From: Actinophytocola sp050699935
GTDB lineage: Bacteria; Actinomycetota; Actinomycetes; Mycobacteriales; Pseudonocardiaceae
Assembly (NCBI RefSeq): GCF_050699935.1
Contig: NZ_JBOHGB010000022.1
Coordinates: 1 to 64,000 of the forward strand
Length of the DNA: 64,000 nucleotides
Direction: 5' to 3'
In this document: positions 42,387 to 50,641 of the stretch, piece after piece
How the letters are laid out: every line of letters begins with the position of its first letter
Position numbering within the stretch: position 1 is the stretch's first letter
Translations under genes and position numbers: made by a program
The notes under the pieces: model-generated
Seen by the model: only the letters and a program-made list of their open reading frames with translations
What the model was told of the DNA's origin: nothing
The model's database searches: none

Positions 42387-43220
42387 TCAGACGACGGTGA
42401 CGCGGTGCATGATCCGCTCGTGCGGGAAGTAGTCGCTGACCGCGTAGTGCTGCACCGCCCAGTTGTCCCACACCGCCATCGCCCCCGGCTTCCAACGCCA
42501 TCGCACCTGGTACTCCGGAACGGACGCCAGACTCGTCAGATACCGCAGCAACGCGTCGGCCTGGGCTTGCGGCACCCCAAGGATCCGTGTCGAGTACAGC
42601 GAGTTCACGTACAAGATCGGCTTGCCCGACACCGGATGTGTCTCGATCACCGGCCGCACGCGTGGCGGATACTTCGTCCGCATCTGCGCGTACCGCTGTT
42701 CCCCCAACGTGTCCTTGTGGCTCTCGCTCTCCCACGAGTGCACGCACTCGAGCTTCGACAGGTGCTCACGTAGCGACGAATCCAGCGCCTCCACGGCGAC
42801 CGTCATCGACGCCCACATCGTGTCGCCACCCACGGCCGGCACCTTGTTGGCATACAGACACGTCGCGGAGGGCGGTGTCGCATGCCAGGTCCGGTCGGCG
42901 TGCCAGATGTCCGTGCCAACCGCCTTACCCTTGGTGTGCAAAACCTCCACGTTCGTGGAGTCCAGGTGCGTCGGCGTGAAGTCACCCACCGGCGCAACCA
43001 CGCCGAAGACTCCCGCGAACGCCTCCTGCACGTCGGCGCGTAGGTCACCCAGGTCGCGGAAGAACAACACCTGCCGATCCAGCAGCAGCGCGCGAAGCTC
43101 GTCGGCACAGGACTCGACCGCCGCACGCGAGGAGAAGTCCACTCCCGACACGACCGAGCCGATGTTCGGCGTCAACGGCTCATGACCCACCACAACACGC
43201 GACACGGCACGCGTACCCAT
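42387..43220 (-). CDS. TauD/TfdA-family Fe(II)/2-oxoglutarate dioxygenase
   Basis: 277 residues from ATG at 43220. Iron ligands: IWHADRTWHATPP (HxD) near residue 105 and the distal His in HERIMHRVTVV at the C-terminus; Arg for 2-oxoglutarate follows (HR). WDNWAVQHYAVSDY is the TauD signature. Members hydroxylate next to sulfonate, phenoxy or carboxyl groups and release aldehydes, which fits the downstream ADH and ALDH. First gene of the leftward operon, 60 bp after the palindrome at 43280. Confidence 0.9.
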   Translation of the reverse strand: MGTRAVSRVVVGHEPLTPNIGSVVSGVDFSSRAAVESCADELRALLLDRQVLFFRDLGDLRADVQEAFAGVFGVVAPVGDFTPTHLDSTNVEVLHTKGKAVGTDIWHADRTWHATPPSATCLYANKVPAVGGDTMWASMTVAVEALDSSLREHLSKLECVHSWESESHKDTLGEQRYAQMRTKYPPRVRPVIETHPVSGKPILYVNSLYSTRILGVPQAQADALLRYLTSLASVPEYQVRWRWKPGAMAVWDNWAVQHYAVSDYFPHERIMHRVTVV

Positions 43221-43279
43221 GCTCCACCACCTCGACGTCCGAATGACATCTCAGTCTGTCCCACGACCAGCAAATATGT

Positions 43280-43296
43280 CAATGGTAAGTCCATTG
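43280..43296. promoter_or_regulatory. 17-bp palindrome CAATGGTAAGTCCATTG, copy A
   Basis: Inverted repeat CAATGG-N5-CCATTG in the 134-bp divergent region between the TauD-like gene (leftward) and the amidohydrolase gene (rightward). An identical copy is upstream of the importer operon at 48717. A conserved operator of an unidentified regulator. Confidence 0.75.
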
Positions 43297-43354
43297 TTTA
43301 GTTGGCCCATCAGCATTAGTGTCACTCGGTAGGTCATCCAGGAAGGGACTTGTC

Positions 43355-45037
43355 ATGAGCGCCGGGAGCATCGCGTTGATTGACGGTCGCATCCTGTCCA
43401 TGAACGACGGTCCCGGCTACCGACCCGCCTCCGTCGCCATCCGGCACGGACACATCGCGGCCATCGGGGAACGCGAGCTCGTGGAGCGCGCCGCCGGCCC
43501 TGCCGCACGCACGATCCCGCTCGGTGATCGCGTCGTCATGCCGGGTCTCGTCGACACGCACACGCACCTCGCCGCCGCGGCGATGTCCGCGGAGTTCCTT
43601 GACTGCCGGGACTTCTACGCCCGGATCACCTCGGTCAACGACATCCTCGAGCGGCTCCGCGCGGCCGCCAGCACGACAGCCGGTGGCGTGGTCTTCGCCG
43701 CCGGGAGCCCGATGCAGCAGTTCCGCCTCGCCGAGGGGCGACTCCCCAGCGGCCGTGAGCTAGACGATGCGGTACCCGACCGCCCGGTGTTCCTTAGTTT
43801 CGGCGCGCACGTCTCGGTTGCCAACCGCCGGGGCCTCGAGCTGATCGGAGTGAGCTCGGCAACCCCGGATCCGGCTGGCGGCATGATCGATCGCGACGCG
43901 AACGGGCAGCCGACTGGCATTCTCTACGAGCGCGCCCAGGGCCCGATCAGGGACCTGCAGGAGGCGCCTGACCTCTCGCGGTTCACCGAGGCCGTCGAGC
44001 GGGAGCTTCGCCTGGCCGCCACCCGCGGCGTCACGCACATCCACGAGCAGGTCAGCCGGCCCGAGGAGATCCGGGCCTACGTCACGCTCGCCCGCGAGAG
44101 GCGTCTCCCGGTCCGAGTGGACCTCATGGTGCGCGTCATCGAGGCGCACACGCCGACGTGGGCATTGCTGGACCTCGGCCTCATCGACGGGATCGGCGCC
44201 GGCGGCATGCTGAGTCTGGGCGGAGTCAAGCTGAGCGTGGACGGGGGCTTCACCGGTCGCGCGTCGGCCTGGTCGCCGGTCCCCGGCGAACCATGCGGGA
44301 ACCATCCGCTGATCCGTATCGAGCAGGAGGAACTCGACGCGGTGGTGACCGCTTACCACGAGGCCGGGATGCGCATCTGCGTGCACGCCATCGGCGACAT
44401 GGCGACCGACATGGTGCTCGGCAGTTTCGCCCGGGCACGCGGACGCGGCGACCCGGCAGTGCTTCGCCATCGGGTCGAGCACATGGGCAACTGGCTCATG
44501 GACGAAACGCGCGCGGCACTGGCGAAGGACATCGGGGTCACCCCGGTGCCGAACCCGGCTTTCCTGCACTATCTCGGCCGTGAGGCCGCACTCACCCTGG
44601 GCAGGGACCGAACAAGGGATTCGTTTCCGCTCCGCCGGCTTCTCGACGACGGCTTCCCGCTCACCTTCGGTGCCGACGCACCGATCTACTGGCCCATCGA
44701 TCCGCTGCGCGACGCCGGTGTGGCGGTCGACCGGCGCACTCGTGACGGGATTGAGATCGGCCCCGACCAGCGGATCACCCACCGCGAGGCGCTGGTCGCG
44801 CTCACCCGCTCAGCGGCGTGGCTCGGTGGGGTCGAGGACAGGCTGGGCACGGTTGAGGAAGGCAAGCTCGCGGATCTCGTCGTGCTCGCCGGTGACCCGC
44901 TCGGGGCCGACGGCACAGGCCTCGGATCGATGGGCGTTGACGCGACGATCGTGGACGGGGTCGTGACGTGGTTGTCCGACGCGTTGTCGTCCGACACATC
45001 GGCGACCGACGCGTCGACGGTCGGGCGCGACCAGTGA
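43355..45037 (+). CDS. YtcJ-like amidohydrolase family protein
   Basis: 560 residues from ATG at 43355. The amidohydrolase barrel motifs: MPGLVDTHTHLAAAAMSAEF (HxH metal ligands), THIHEQVS, VHAIGDMATDM, FGADAPIYWPIDPLRD (late Asp) and a C-terminal EGKLADLVVLAGDPLG. It hydrolyses an amide-, imide- or carbamate-type bond. No signal peptide. Followed 13 bp later by an isochorismatase-fold hydrolase. Confidence 0.88.
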   Translation: MSAGSIALIDGRILSMNDGPGYRPASVAIRHGHIAAIGERELVERAAGPAARTIPLGDRVVMPGLVDTHTHLAAAAMSAEFLDCRDFYARITSVNDILERLRAAASTTAGGVVFAAGSPMQQFRLAEGRLPSGRELDDAVPDRPVFLSFGAHVSVANRRGLELIGVSSATPDPAGGMIDRDANGQPTGILYERAQGPIRDLQEAPDLSRFTEAVERELRLAATRGVTHIHEQVSRPEEIRAYVTLARERRLPVRVDLMVRVIEAHTPTWALLDLGLIDGIGAGGMLSLGGVKLSVDGGFTGRASAWSPVPGEPCGNHPLIRIEQEELDAVVTAYHEAGMRICVHAIGDMATDMVLGSFARARGRGDPAVLRHRVEHMGNWLMDETRAALAKDIGVTPVPNPAFLHYLGREAALTLGRDRTRDSFPLRRLLDDGFPLTFGADAPIYWPIDPLRDAGVAVDRRTRDGIEIGPDQRITHREALVALTRSAAWLGGVEDRLGTVEEGKLADLVVLAGDPLGADGTGLGSMGVDATIVDGVVTWLSDALSSDTSATDASTVGRDQ

Positions 45038-45050
45038 GCGCGGGCGGATC

Positions 45051-45740
45051 ATGACTCGAGGGTGGGAACGATTCCTCAGCGCACGGGACAAGGAGCATCT
45101 GGCTCAAGGCTTCGCGGATCGGGAACCTTACGGACTCGGCGACCGGCCCGTCGTCGTCGTGGTCGACGCGTACTACGCGTCCGTCGGCGACAAGCGAGAA
45201 CCGTTACTGGAGTCGATCAAGAGCTGGCCGTTGTCCTGCGGCCTCGAGGGGTGGGCGGCGATCGACCGCACGGCGGAGCTGCTGGCCGGCGCCCGCGCCG
45301 CCGGTGTGCCGGTCGTCTACCTTCGGGACCTGCCGTTCCCCGGCTCGTGGGCTCCCCCGGGCCGGCCGATGATCGCCGAGCTCACGTCCACCGACATGCA
45401 CCGGGCGAAGGGCAACGAGATCGTCGCGGAGATCGCTCCCCGCTTCGGCGACGTCGTCATCGAGAAGGCGGCGCCGAGCGGGTTCGCCGGCACGCCGTTG
45501 CTCTACCACCTCAACCACCTACGGGCCGACTCGCTCATCATCTGCGGTGAGGCGACGAGTGGTTGTGTACGTGCGACAGTCGTCGACGCGGCGACCAACC
45601 GCTTCCGGGTGACCGTCGTCGAGGACTGCTGCTACGACCGCACCGAGGCCGCGCACTGGATCAACCTCTTCGACATGGCGATGAAGTATGCCGACGTGGT
45701 CGTCCTTAACGAGGTCATGGAGACCCTCGGCACGCGCTGA
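45051..45740 (+). CDS. Isochorismatase-family cysteine hydrolase
   Basis: 229 residues from ATG at 45051. Catalytic triad visible: Asp in RPVVVVVDAYYASVGD near residue 39, Lys in EKAAPSGFAGTPLL, nucleophile Cys in CGEATSGCVRATVVDAATNR. The cis-peptide TxGC form matches amidases such as N-carbamoylsarcosine amidase and maleamate amidohydrolase. It probably releases ammonia from a ring-opened intermediate. Confidence 0.88.
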   Translation: MTRGWERFLSARDKEHLAQGFADREPYGLGDRPVVVVVDAYYASVGDKREPLLESIKSWPLSCGLEGWAAIDRTAELLAGARAAGVPVVYLRDLPFPGSWAPPGRPMIAELTSTDMHRAKGNEIVAEIAPRFGDVVIEKAAPSGFAGTPLLYHLNHLRADSLIICGEATSGCVRATVVDAATNRFRVTVVEDCCYDRTEAAHWINLFDMAMKYADVVVLNEVMETLGTR

Positions 45741-45758
45741 GAGGCGACCGACTGCCTC
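45741..45758. terminator. Possible bidirectional hairpin between convergent genes
   Basis: GAGGC and GCCTC separated by eight bases directly after the hydrolase stop, followed by a second small hairpin (ACGG-CGTG-CCGT at 45766-45777) before the convergent permease gene. No T-tract, so only a weak call. Confidence 0.3.
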
Positions 45759-45781
45759 CGGATAAACGGCGTGCCGTCCCG

Positions 45782-46708
45782 TCAGATGCCGCCGTGCCGA
45801 CGGTGGAAGTACCGTTCGGCGACGGTCATCGCGGTGGCGAGGGACCAACCGATGACCGTCACGATGACGGTTCCGGCGAGCACGTTGGCGGTCTGGAGCT
45901 GGTTGGCGGATTTGATCATGAAGAAGCCTATCCCCGCCGACGCGGCGAAGAACTCGCCGACGATCACGCCGACCAGTGCCTGACCCAAGCCGATTCGCAG
46001 ACCACCGATGATCGCCGGTATGGCACCCGGCAGCAGTACCTTCGTGAAACGCTGCAGCGCGTTCGCGTCGAACACGACCGCCACGGTCAGCAGCTCGGCC
46101 GGCACGGACCGCACACCGGCCTGCGCGCTGATGATGACGGGAATCAGGGCCACCGCCACGATGGTGGCGATCTTCGACTCGACGCCGATGCCGAAGATGA
46201 TGATGAAGATCGGGATCAGCGCGATCCGTGGTACGGAGTTGAGCATGTTCACCAGCGGGCTCACGACGATGTCCACGACTCGGCTCGTGCCCGCGAGGAG
46301 CCCGATGGTCACGCCGGCCGCGACGACGATCCCGAACCCGGCGGCCAGCTCGATGCCGCTTGTCCTCAGGTCGATCGCCGCCTGAGGCGACCCGAGGTAG
46401 TTGATCAGCGCGTCGAACACCGCCGACGGCGAGCTGAGGATAAGCGGGTTGACCCACCCCTGGCTCGCCGCGAGTTGCCACATCCCGACCAGGACCAGCA
46501 GGACGACGACGAAGACGAGCCCCTGGATGTGGCGCCTGGCGAAGCGGGCGACGAACGCCACGGCGCCCGCCCGCTCATGCGAACCGGCGCCCGCCGCGGT
46601 CGTCTCGACCGGGGGGTACTCGACGTACTCCCCCACGGCCCCCGGTCGGTCCTGAGGTGGGGCCGGACTCGATGTCGTGGTGGTCGACGCACGGATGTCG
46701 GCGCTCAT
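45782..46708 (-). CDS. ABC transporter permease (NitT/TauT type, SsuC/TauC-like)
   Basis: 308 residues from ATG at 46708. About 60 hydrophilic N-terminal residues, then six TM helices, with the EAA-like segment LQRFTKVLLPGAIPAIIGGL near residue 220 for ATPase docking. VNMLNSVPRIALIPIFIIIF is a hallmark of SsuC/TauC. Third gene of the importer operon. Confidence 0.92.
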   Translation of the reverse strand: MSADIRASTTTTSSPAPPQDRPGAVGEYVEYPPVETTAAGAGSHERAGAVAFVARFARRHIQGLVFVVVLLVLVGMWQLAASQGWVNPLILSSPSAVFDALINYLGSPQAAIDLRTSGIELAAGFGIVVAAGVTIGLLAGTSRVVDIVVSPLVNMLNSVPRIALIPIFIIIFGIGVESKIATIVAVALIPVIISAQAGVRSVPAELLTVAVVFDANALQRFTKVLLPGAIPAIIGGLRIGLGQALVGVIVGEFFAASAGIGFFMIKSANQLQTANVLAGTVIVTVIGWSLATAMTVAERYFHRRHGGI

Positions 46709-46759
46709 CGGGTCCGCCTTTCTCGAATGTGGTGTGGACGGTGGCAGGCGAGGCGAGAA

Positions 46760-47569
46760 TCAGACATGAGTCGCGTCGATGGCATGTTCGTCCGCGTCGG
46801 CTCGTCCACCCGACCGGATCGCGTGGTCGATCCGCCTTTCCCACTGCGCCATCCGGGTATCCGTGCGAGCGTCCTCGGGACGGGGGCGATCCAGCGAGAT
46901 GTCGAGCCGGCCGATGATCCGTCCCGGCGAGGGGCTCATCACGTACACGGTGTCGGCGAGGTAGAGCGCCTCGGAGATGTCGTGCGTGATGAAGAGCGTG
47001 GTCGCCTTGACTCGCTCCCAGATGCCCAGCAACTCCTCCTGCATGAGGCGACGGGTATGTGCGTCCAGAGAGGCGAACGGCTCGTCCATCAACAGAACCT
47101 GCGGTTCGAGCATCAGGGCCCGCGCCAGGTTGATCCGTTGGCGCATACCGCCGGACAGCTGGAACGGCCGCTTGTTCTCGGTGCCGCTGAGGCCGACCAT
47201 CTCGATCAGCGCCCGGGCCTTCTCCTTGCGCTGCCGCCGGTTGCCGAGCCGCTGCACCTCGGCGCCGAAGACGACATTGTCGAGCACCGTCCGCCACGGG
47301 AACAGCGACGCGTGCTGGAAGACCACCGCGCGGCTCGCCCCTGGACCGGTGATGCGCTCCCCGTCCAGCACGGCGGTACCCGACGATGGCTTGACGAGCC
47401 CGGCGACGACGTTCAGAAGCGTGGTCTTCCCACAACCGCTCGGCCCGACGATGGCGACGAAGCTGCCCGTGTCGATGTCCAGCGACACGTCGTACAGGGC
47501 GTGGGTGACGCGGTCACTGCCACCCGCCGCGGGCGGATAACGCACGTTGAGATCCACCATGCTGAGCAT
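46760..47569 (-). CDS. ABC transporter ATP-binding protein (SsuB/TauB-like)
   Basis: 269 residues from ATG at 47569 with AAGGA six bases upstream. Walker A GPSGCGKTT, Q-loop FQHASLFPWRTVLDN, signature LSGGMRQRINLARAL, Walker B VLLMDEPFASLD, H-loop ITHDISEALYLAD. Nitrate/sulfonate/taurine transporter class. Confidence 0.93.
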   Translation of the reverse strand: MLSMVDLNVRYPPAAGGSDRVTHALYDVSLDIDTGSFVAIVGPSGCGKTTLLNVVAGLVKPSSGTAVLDGERITGPGASRAVVFQHASLFPWRTVLDNVVFGAEVQRLGNRRQRKEKARALIEMVGLSGTENKRPFQLSGGMRQRINLARALMLEPQVLLMDEPFASLDAHTRRLMQEELLGIWERVKATTLFITHDISEALYLADTVYVMSPSPGRIIGRLDISLDRPRPEDARTDTRMAQWERRIDHAIRSGGRADADEHAIDATHV

Positions 47570-47579
47570 CGGCTGTCCT

Positions 47580-48590
47580 TCAGGATGAAGCTTTCGGGAG
47601 GTACTCGTCGGTGTAGAAGTCCTTGGGGTTCTCCTCGCCCGCATTGGCGAAGTCGAGGAGCCGCTTCACGTACTCCTCGGGCATCTTCAGGTCGGGGTCG
47701 AGCCCGGAGGCGTACACGTCGTACTCGAGGGCGGCCTCGGCCTGAGTGAAGTTCAGGTGTTCGACCAGCGTCTGCTCCCCGACGGCCCGGTCGTCGATGA
47801 CCAGCTGCGTCGCCTCGGTCAACGCCTTCAGGAAGGCGCGGATGACCTCCGGGTTCTCGGCCGCCCATGCGTCGTTCACCCCGATGGGGTAGCTCAGGAC
47901 GTTGGCGTCCAGCCCCTTCTGCCGGCTGGCGATCTCCACGCCGCCCCACTCCTCGGCCGCCCGGACGGTCGCCTTGGTCGCGTATCCGACGTCGACCTGA
48001 CCCGTCTTCACGGCCTCGAGGATCCCGGCCTGCGCTCCGATGTAGGCGAACGTGACGTCGTCGATGTCGATGCCGGCGAGCTCGGTGGCTCGGTGGACCT
48101 GGAGGTCCGCGGTGCCGCCCGGGGCGGACAGGCCGATCTTCTTGCCCCGCAGGTCCGCCGTCGACCGGACACCCGAGTTCGGCCCGGCGAACATGAAGTG
48201 GCTCGTGACCGCCGAGCGGCCGACCGCGGTGATCTGGGCGCCCTCGAGTTGACTGGTGATGGTCGCCGGTGGCCCGACGAGCATCTGGATCGAGCCCGAC
48301 TGGAGGATCGCACCGTTGCCCGACTGCGAGGCGACGAGCGTGACATCCAGACCGTTCTCCTTGAAGATGCCTTCGTCCATGGCGGCGTAGAGGTTCATGA
48401 GCGTGGGCTCGTCCACCGAGATGCCCACGCTGATCTTCGTCGGATCAGCGGGGTCGAGCGTCGCGCCGGCTCCGGTGGATGCGGCCTCTCCCCCACCACC
48501 ACATCCGGCGACAAGCGACCCGCACAGCACCGCCGCTCCCAGCATTCTGAGTGCACGCCTACGATCCACGTCCAGGCCTCTCTTCGTCAT
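47580..48590 (-). CDS. NitT/TauT-type substrate-binding lipoprotein (SsuA-like)
   Basis: 336 residues from ATG at 48590. Twin-Arg-like DRRRALRMLG then a hydrophobic stretch and the lipobox LVAGC (Cys ~30) followed by Gly-rich linker. SBP features: KISVGISVDEPTLMNLYAAM, GIFKENGLDVTLVASQSGNG, VRSTADLRGKKIGLSAPGGT. It binds the module's solute outside the cell and feeds the permease/ATPase encoded downstream. First gene of the operon, 127 bp after the palindrome at 48717. Confidence 0.93.
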   Translation of the reverse strand: MTKRGLDVDRRRALRMLGAAVLCGSLVAGCGGGGEAASTGAGATLDPADPTKISVGISVDEPTLMNLYAAMDEGIFKENGLDVTLVASQSGNGAILQSGSIQMLVGPPATITSQLEGAQITAVGRSAVTSHFMFAGPNSGVRSTADLRGKKIGLSAPGGTADLQVHRATELAGIDIDDVTFAYIGAQAGILEAVKTGQVDVGYATKATVRAAEEWGGVEIASRQKGLDANVLSYPIGVNDAWAAENPEVIRAFLKALTEATQLVIDDRAVGEQTLVEHLNFTQAEAALEYDVYASGLDPDLKMPEEYVKRLLDFANAGEENPKDFYTDEYLPKASS

Positions 48591-48716
48591 GACCAGATGT
48601 TCCGTTGCGGTTCGACGACGTCAGCGGGCACGTGGGGCCGTTGACCCTCTGCTGCAGACGTCGGCGGCCGCATGCGTGTATTGGTCATACAGTTTTACCT
48701 AGGCCGCCGTGTGAGT

Positions 48717-48733
48717 CAATGGTAAGTCCATTG
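48717..48733. promoter_or_regulatory. 17-bp palindrome CAATGGTAAGTCCATTG, copy B
   Basis: Identical to 43280-43296, including two more bases on the left (GT). It lies in the 365-bp control region 48591-48955 between the importer operon and the VOC gene. The rest of that region has a short direct repeat of CCGGCTCCGTTAC at about 48771-48797 and no other element I can support. Confidence 0.75.
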
Positions 48734-48955
48734 GACTGACTAACCCGTCATAGTCGGCAGGCGAGGTCGCCCGGCTCCGTTACCCGGCTCCGTTACCCGG
48801 CCCCGCGACGTCGCGGCAGCGGCGTCCATTACCACGCCGCGCGCCGCGTGCCCGCAACGCTGTGGCGACGACTCGACGGGCCGACCGACTGTGTTCATGT
48901 CCTGAAGTCGCTAGGGTGGCCTCCGGAACCACGGTCCATCGACTGGGGGCGCGGC

Positions 48956-49348
48956 ATGGAGCGAGTCACGGGCATCGGCGGCGTCTTCTTCCGGGCGAGT
49001 GATCCCGACTCGTTGAGCAAGTGGTACGAGCGCCACCTCGGCGTCGGATGCCCGCCGCGGAGCTACGAGCAGCGATCGTGGGACCAGGAGGCCGGACCCA
49101 CGGTGTTCTCGCCGTTCCCCAGCGACTCCGAGCACTTCCAGCGCTCCGATCAGCAATGGGCGATCAACTTCCGGGTCCGTGACCTCGACGCGATGGTCGC
49201 CCAGCTCCGTGAGTCGGGTATCGAGGTCGACGTGCACGCCGAGACCTACCCGAACGGCCGGTTCGCCGACCTCACCGATCCCGAGGGGAACCCCGTCCAG
49301 CTCTGGGAGCCCGCCGGCGCGGACGCCGCGCCGCCGCCATCCGAGTGA
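48956..49348 (+). CDS. VOC-family (glyoxalase-like) protein
   Basis: 130 residues from ATG at 48956. One VOC unit pair: VTGIGGVFFRASDPDSLSKW, YERHLGV, INFRVRDLDAMVAQLRESGI, LTDPEGNPVQLWEP (metal-ligand Glu). Related to lactoylglutathione-lyase-like proteins of unknown substrate. It separates the catabolic module from the PKS-NRPS cluster and shows no clear link to either. Confidence 0.88.
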   Translation: MERVTGIGGVFFRASDPDSLSKWYERHLGVGCPPRSYEQRSWDQEAGPTVFSPFPSDSEHFQRSDQQWAINFRVRDLDAMVAQLRESGIEVDVHAETYPNGRFADLTDPEGNPVQLWEPAGADAAPPPSE

Positions 49349-49366
49349 GCGTCTCCCCGCGCCTGT

Positions 49367-50641
49367 TCAGCTCGGCGTCGCCGGTTCTGGCATCGTGCGC
49401 AGGCGGCGGATCGGGGAGAACGTCAGCAGGAGCACGGGTGCGATCACGCCGATCAGGCTGGACACGAGGATGACCTCCCGAATGCCGAAGGTCTCCGCGA
49501 GGAACCCGGACACCACCGCGCCGACGGGCGCGAGCCCGAGCGCGACCGACCACATGGTCGCGATCACCCGGCCCTGCAGGCGATCCGGCGTGAGCGACTG
49601 CTGCAGGGTCAGCTGGTTGACCATGTACACCTGGACGAACAGGTCCACGATGAGCTGCGACGCCGCCAGCATCGCGATCACCATCCAGATCGGACCGTTG
49701 GCCAGCGGCACCAGCAGCAGCGCACCGTTGCCGATGATCGTGCTCCACAGCATCACGGGGCCAGGACCCCAGTGCCGCATGATTCGCGCCGACACCCACG
49801 CGCCGATGATCGCGCCGATGCCGCCGACCGCGAGGATCGCGCCCACCCAGCCCGCCGACAGGTGCAGCTCGCGGATGAGGAAGAGGAAGTACAGCGTCTC
49901 CATCACGCCGGTGACGAAGAACGTGTAGAAGGCGGTGCTCAGCACGACCGGCCGCAGCAGCGGCTGGGTGAATACCCACCGCATGCCCTCCCAGATGGAC
50001 GCGAGGACGTTGCTCCGCTCCTCCTCGGCGGGCGGCGCCTCCTCCCGCTTGCGGATGAACAGACAGGCCAGCGCCGAGAAGAGGTAGCTCACGACGTCGA
50101 CGATGATGACCAGCGCCGCCGAGCCCGCGTTGACCAGCACGCCGGCGAGGCCAGGGCCGGCGGACCGGCCGACCGACTCGCTCAGCTGCAGTTTGCTGTT
50201 GCCCTCCGCGAGGTTCTCGCGGCCGATCAGTGACGGCAGGTATGACCGGTAGGCGGTCTCGAACAGCACCCGCAGCACCCCGACGACGAACACGACGACG
50301 AACAGCCATCCCAGCGCGAGCGCGTCGAACAGGAACAGCACCGGGATGGTCACGAGCATCGCCGCGCGGCCGAGGTCGGTCCAGATCAGGATGGGCCGGC
50401 GACGGGTCCGGTCGGTCCACGCCCCGGCGAACAGGTAGAGGATCGACGGCAGCCTGGCGAGCGCCACCATGATCCCGATCTGCGCGGCGGAGGCGCCCAG
50501 GAGCTGGATGGCGATGAACGGCATCGCCACCACGGTCACCTCGGCACCGACCAGCGATGCGCTCTGCCCGGCCCACAGCTTCAAGAAGTCCGGGTGCCCC
50601 CATAAGCCACCCCGCCGCCGCTCAGTCACTCCGGAAGCCAT
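49367..50641 (-). CDS. MFS transporter, likely exporter of the PKS-NRPS product
   Basis: 424 residues from ATG at 50641, 20-bp overlap with the end of the last NRPS gene. Twelve TM segments; WAGQSASLVGAEVTVVAMPF at TM1 and AGAWTDRTRRRPILIWTDLG between TM2 and TM3 place it in the DHA3 group with EntS-like exporters. Overlap with the NRPS gene argues for a role in export or self-protection. Confidence 0.9.
   Translation of the reverse strand: MASGVTERRRGGLWGHPDFLKLWAGQSASLVGAEVTVVAMPFIAIQLLGASAAQIGIMVALARLPSILYLFAGAWTDRTRRRPILIWTDLGRAAMLVTIPVLFLFDALALGWLFVVVFVVGVLRVLFETAYRSYLPSLIGRENLAEGNSKLQLSESVGRSAGPGLAGVLVNAGSAALVIIVDVVSYLFSALACLFIRKREEAPPAEEERSNVLASIWEGMRWVFTQPLLRPVVLSTAFYTFFVTGVMETLYFLFLIRELHLSAGWVGAILAVGGIGAIIGAWVSARIMRHWGPGPVMLWSTIIGNGALLLVPLANGPIWMVIAMLAASQLIVDLFVQVYMVNQLTLQQSLTPDRLQGRVIATMWSVALGLAPVGAVVSGFLAETFGIREVILVSSLIGVIAPVLLLTFSPIRRLRTMPEPATPS

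Noticed and set aside
48735..48754. Possible eighth island TetR operator (GACTAACCCGTC next to palindrome B)
   Set aside because: Only one half-site fits, the GTAAG half is absent, and the downstream genes belong to the other module.
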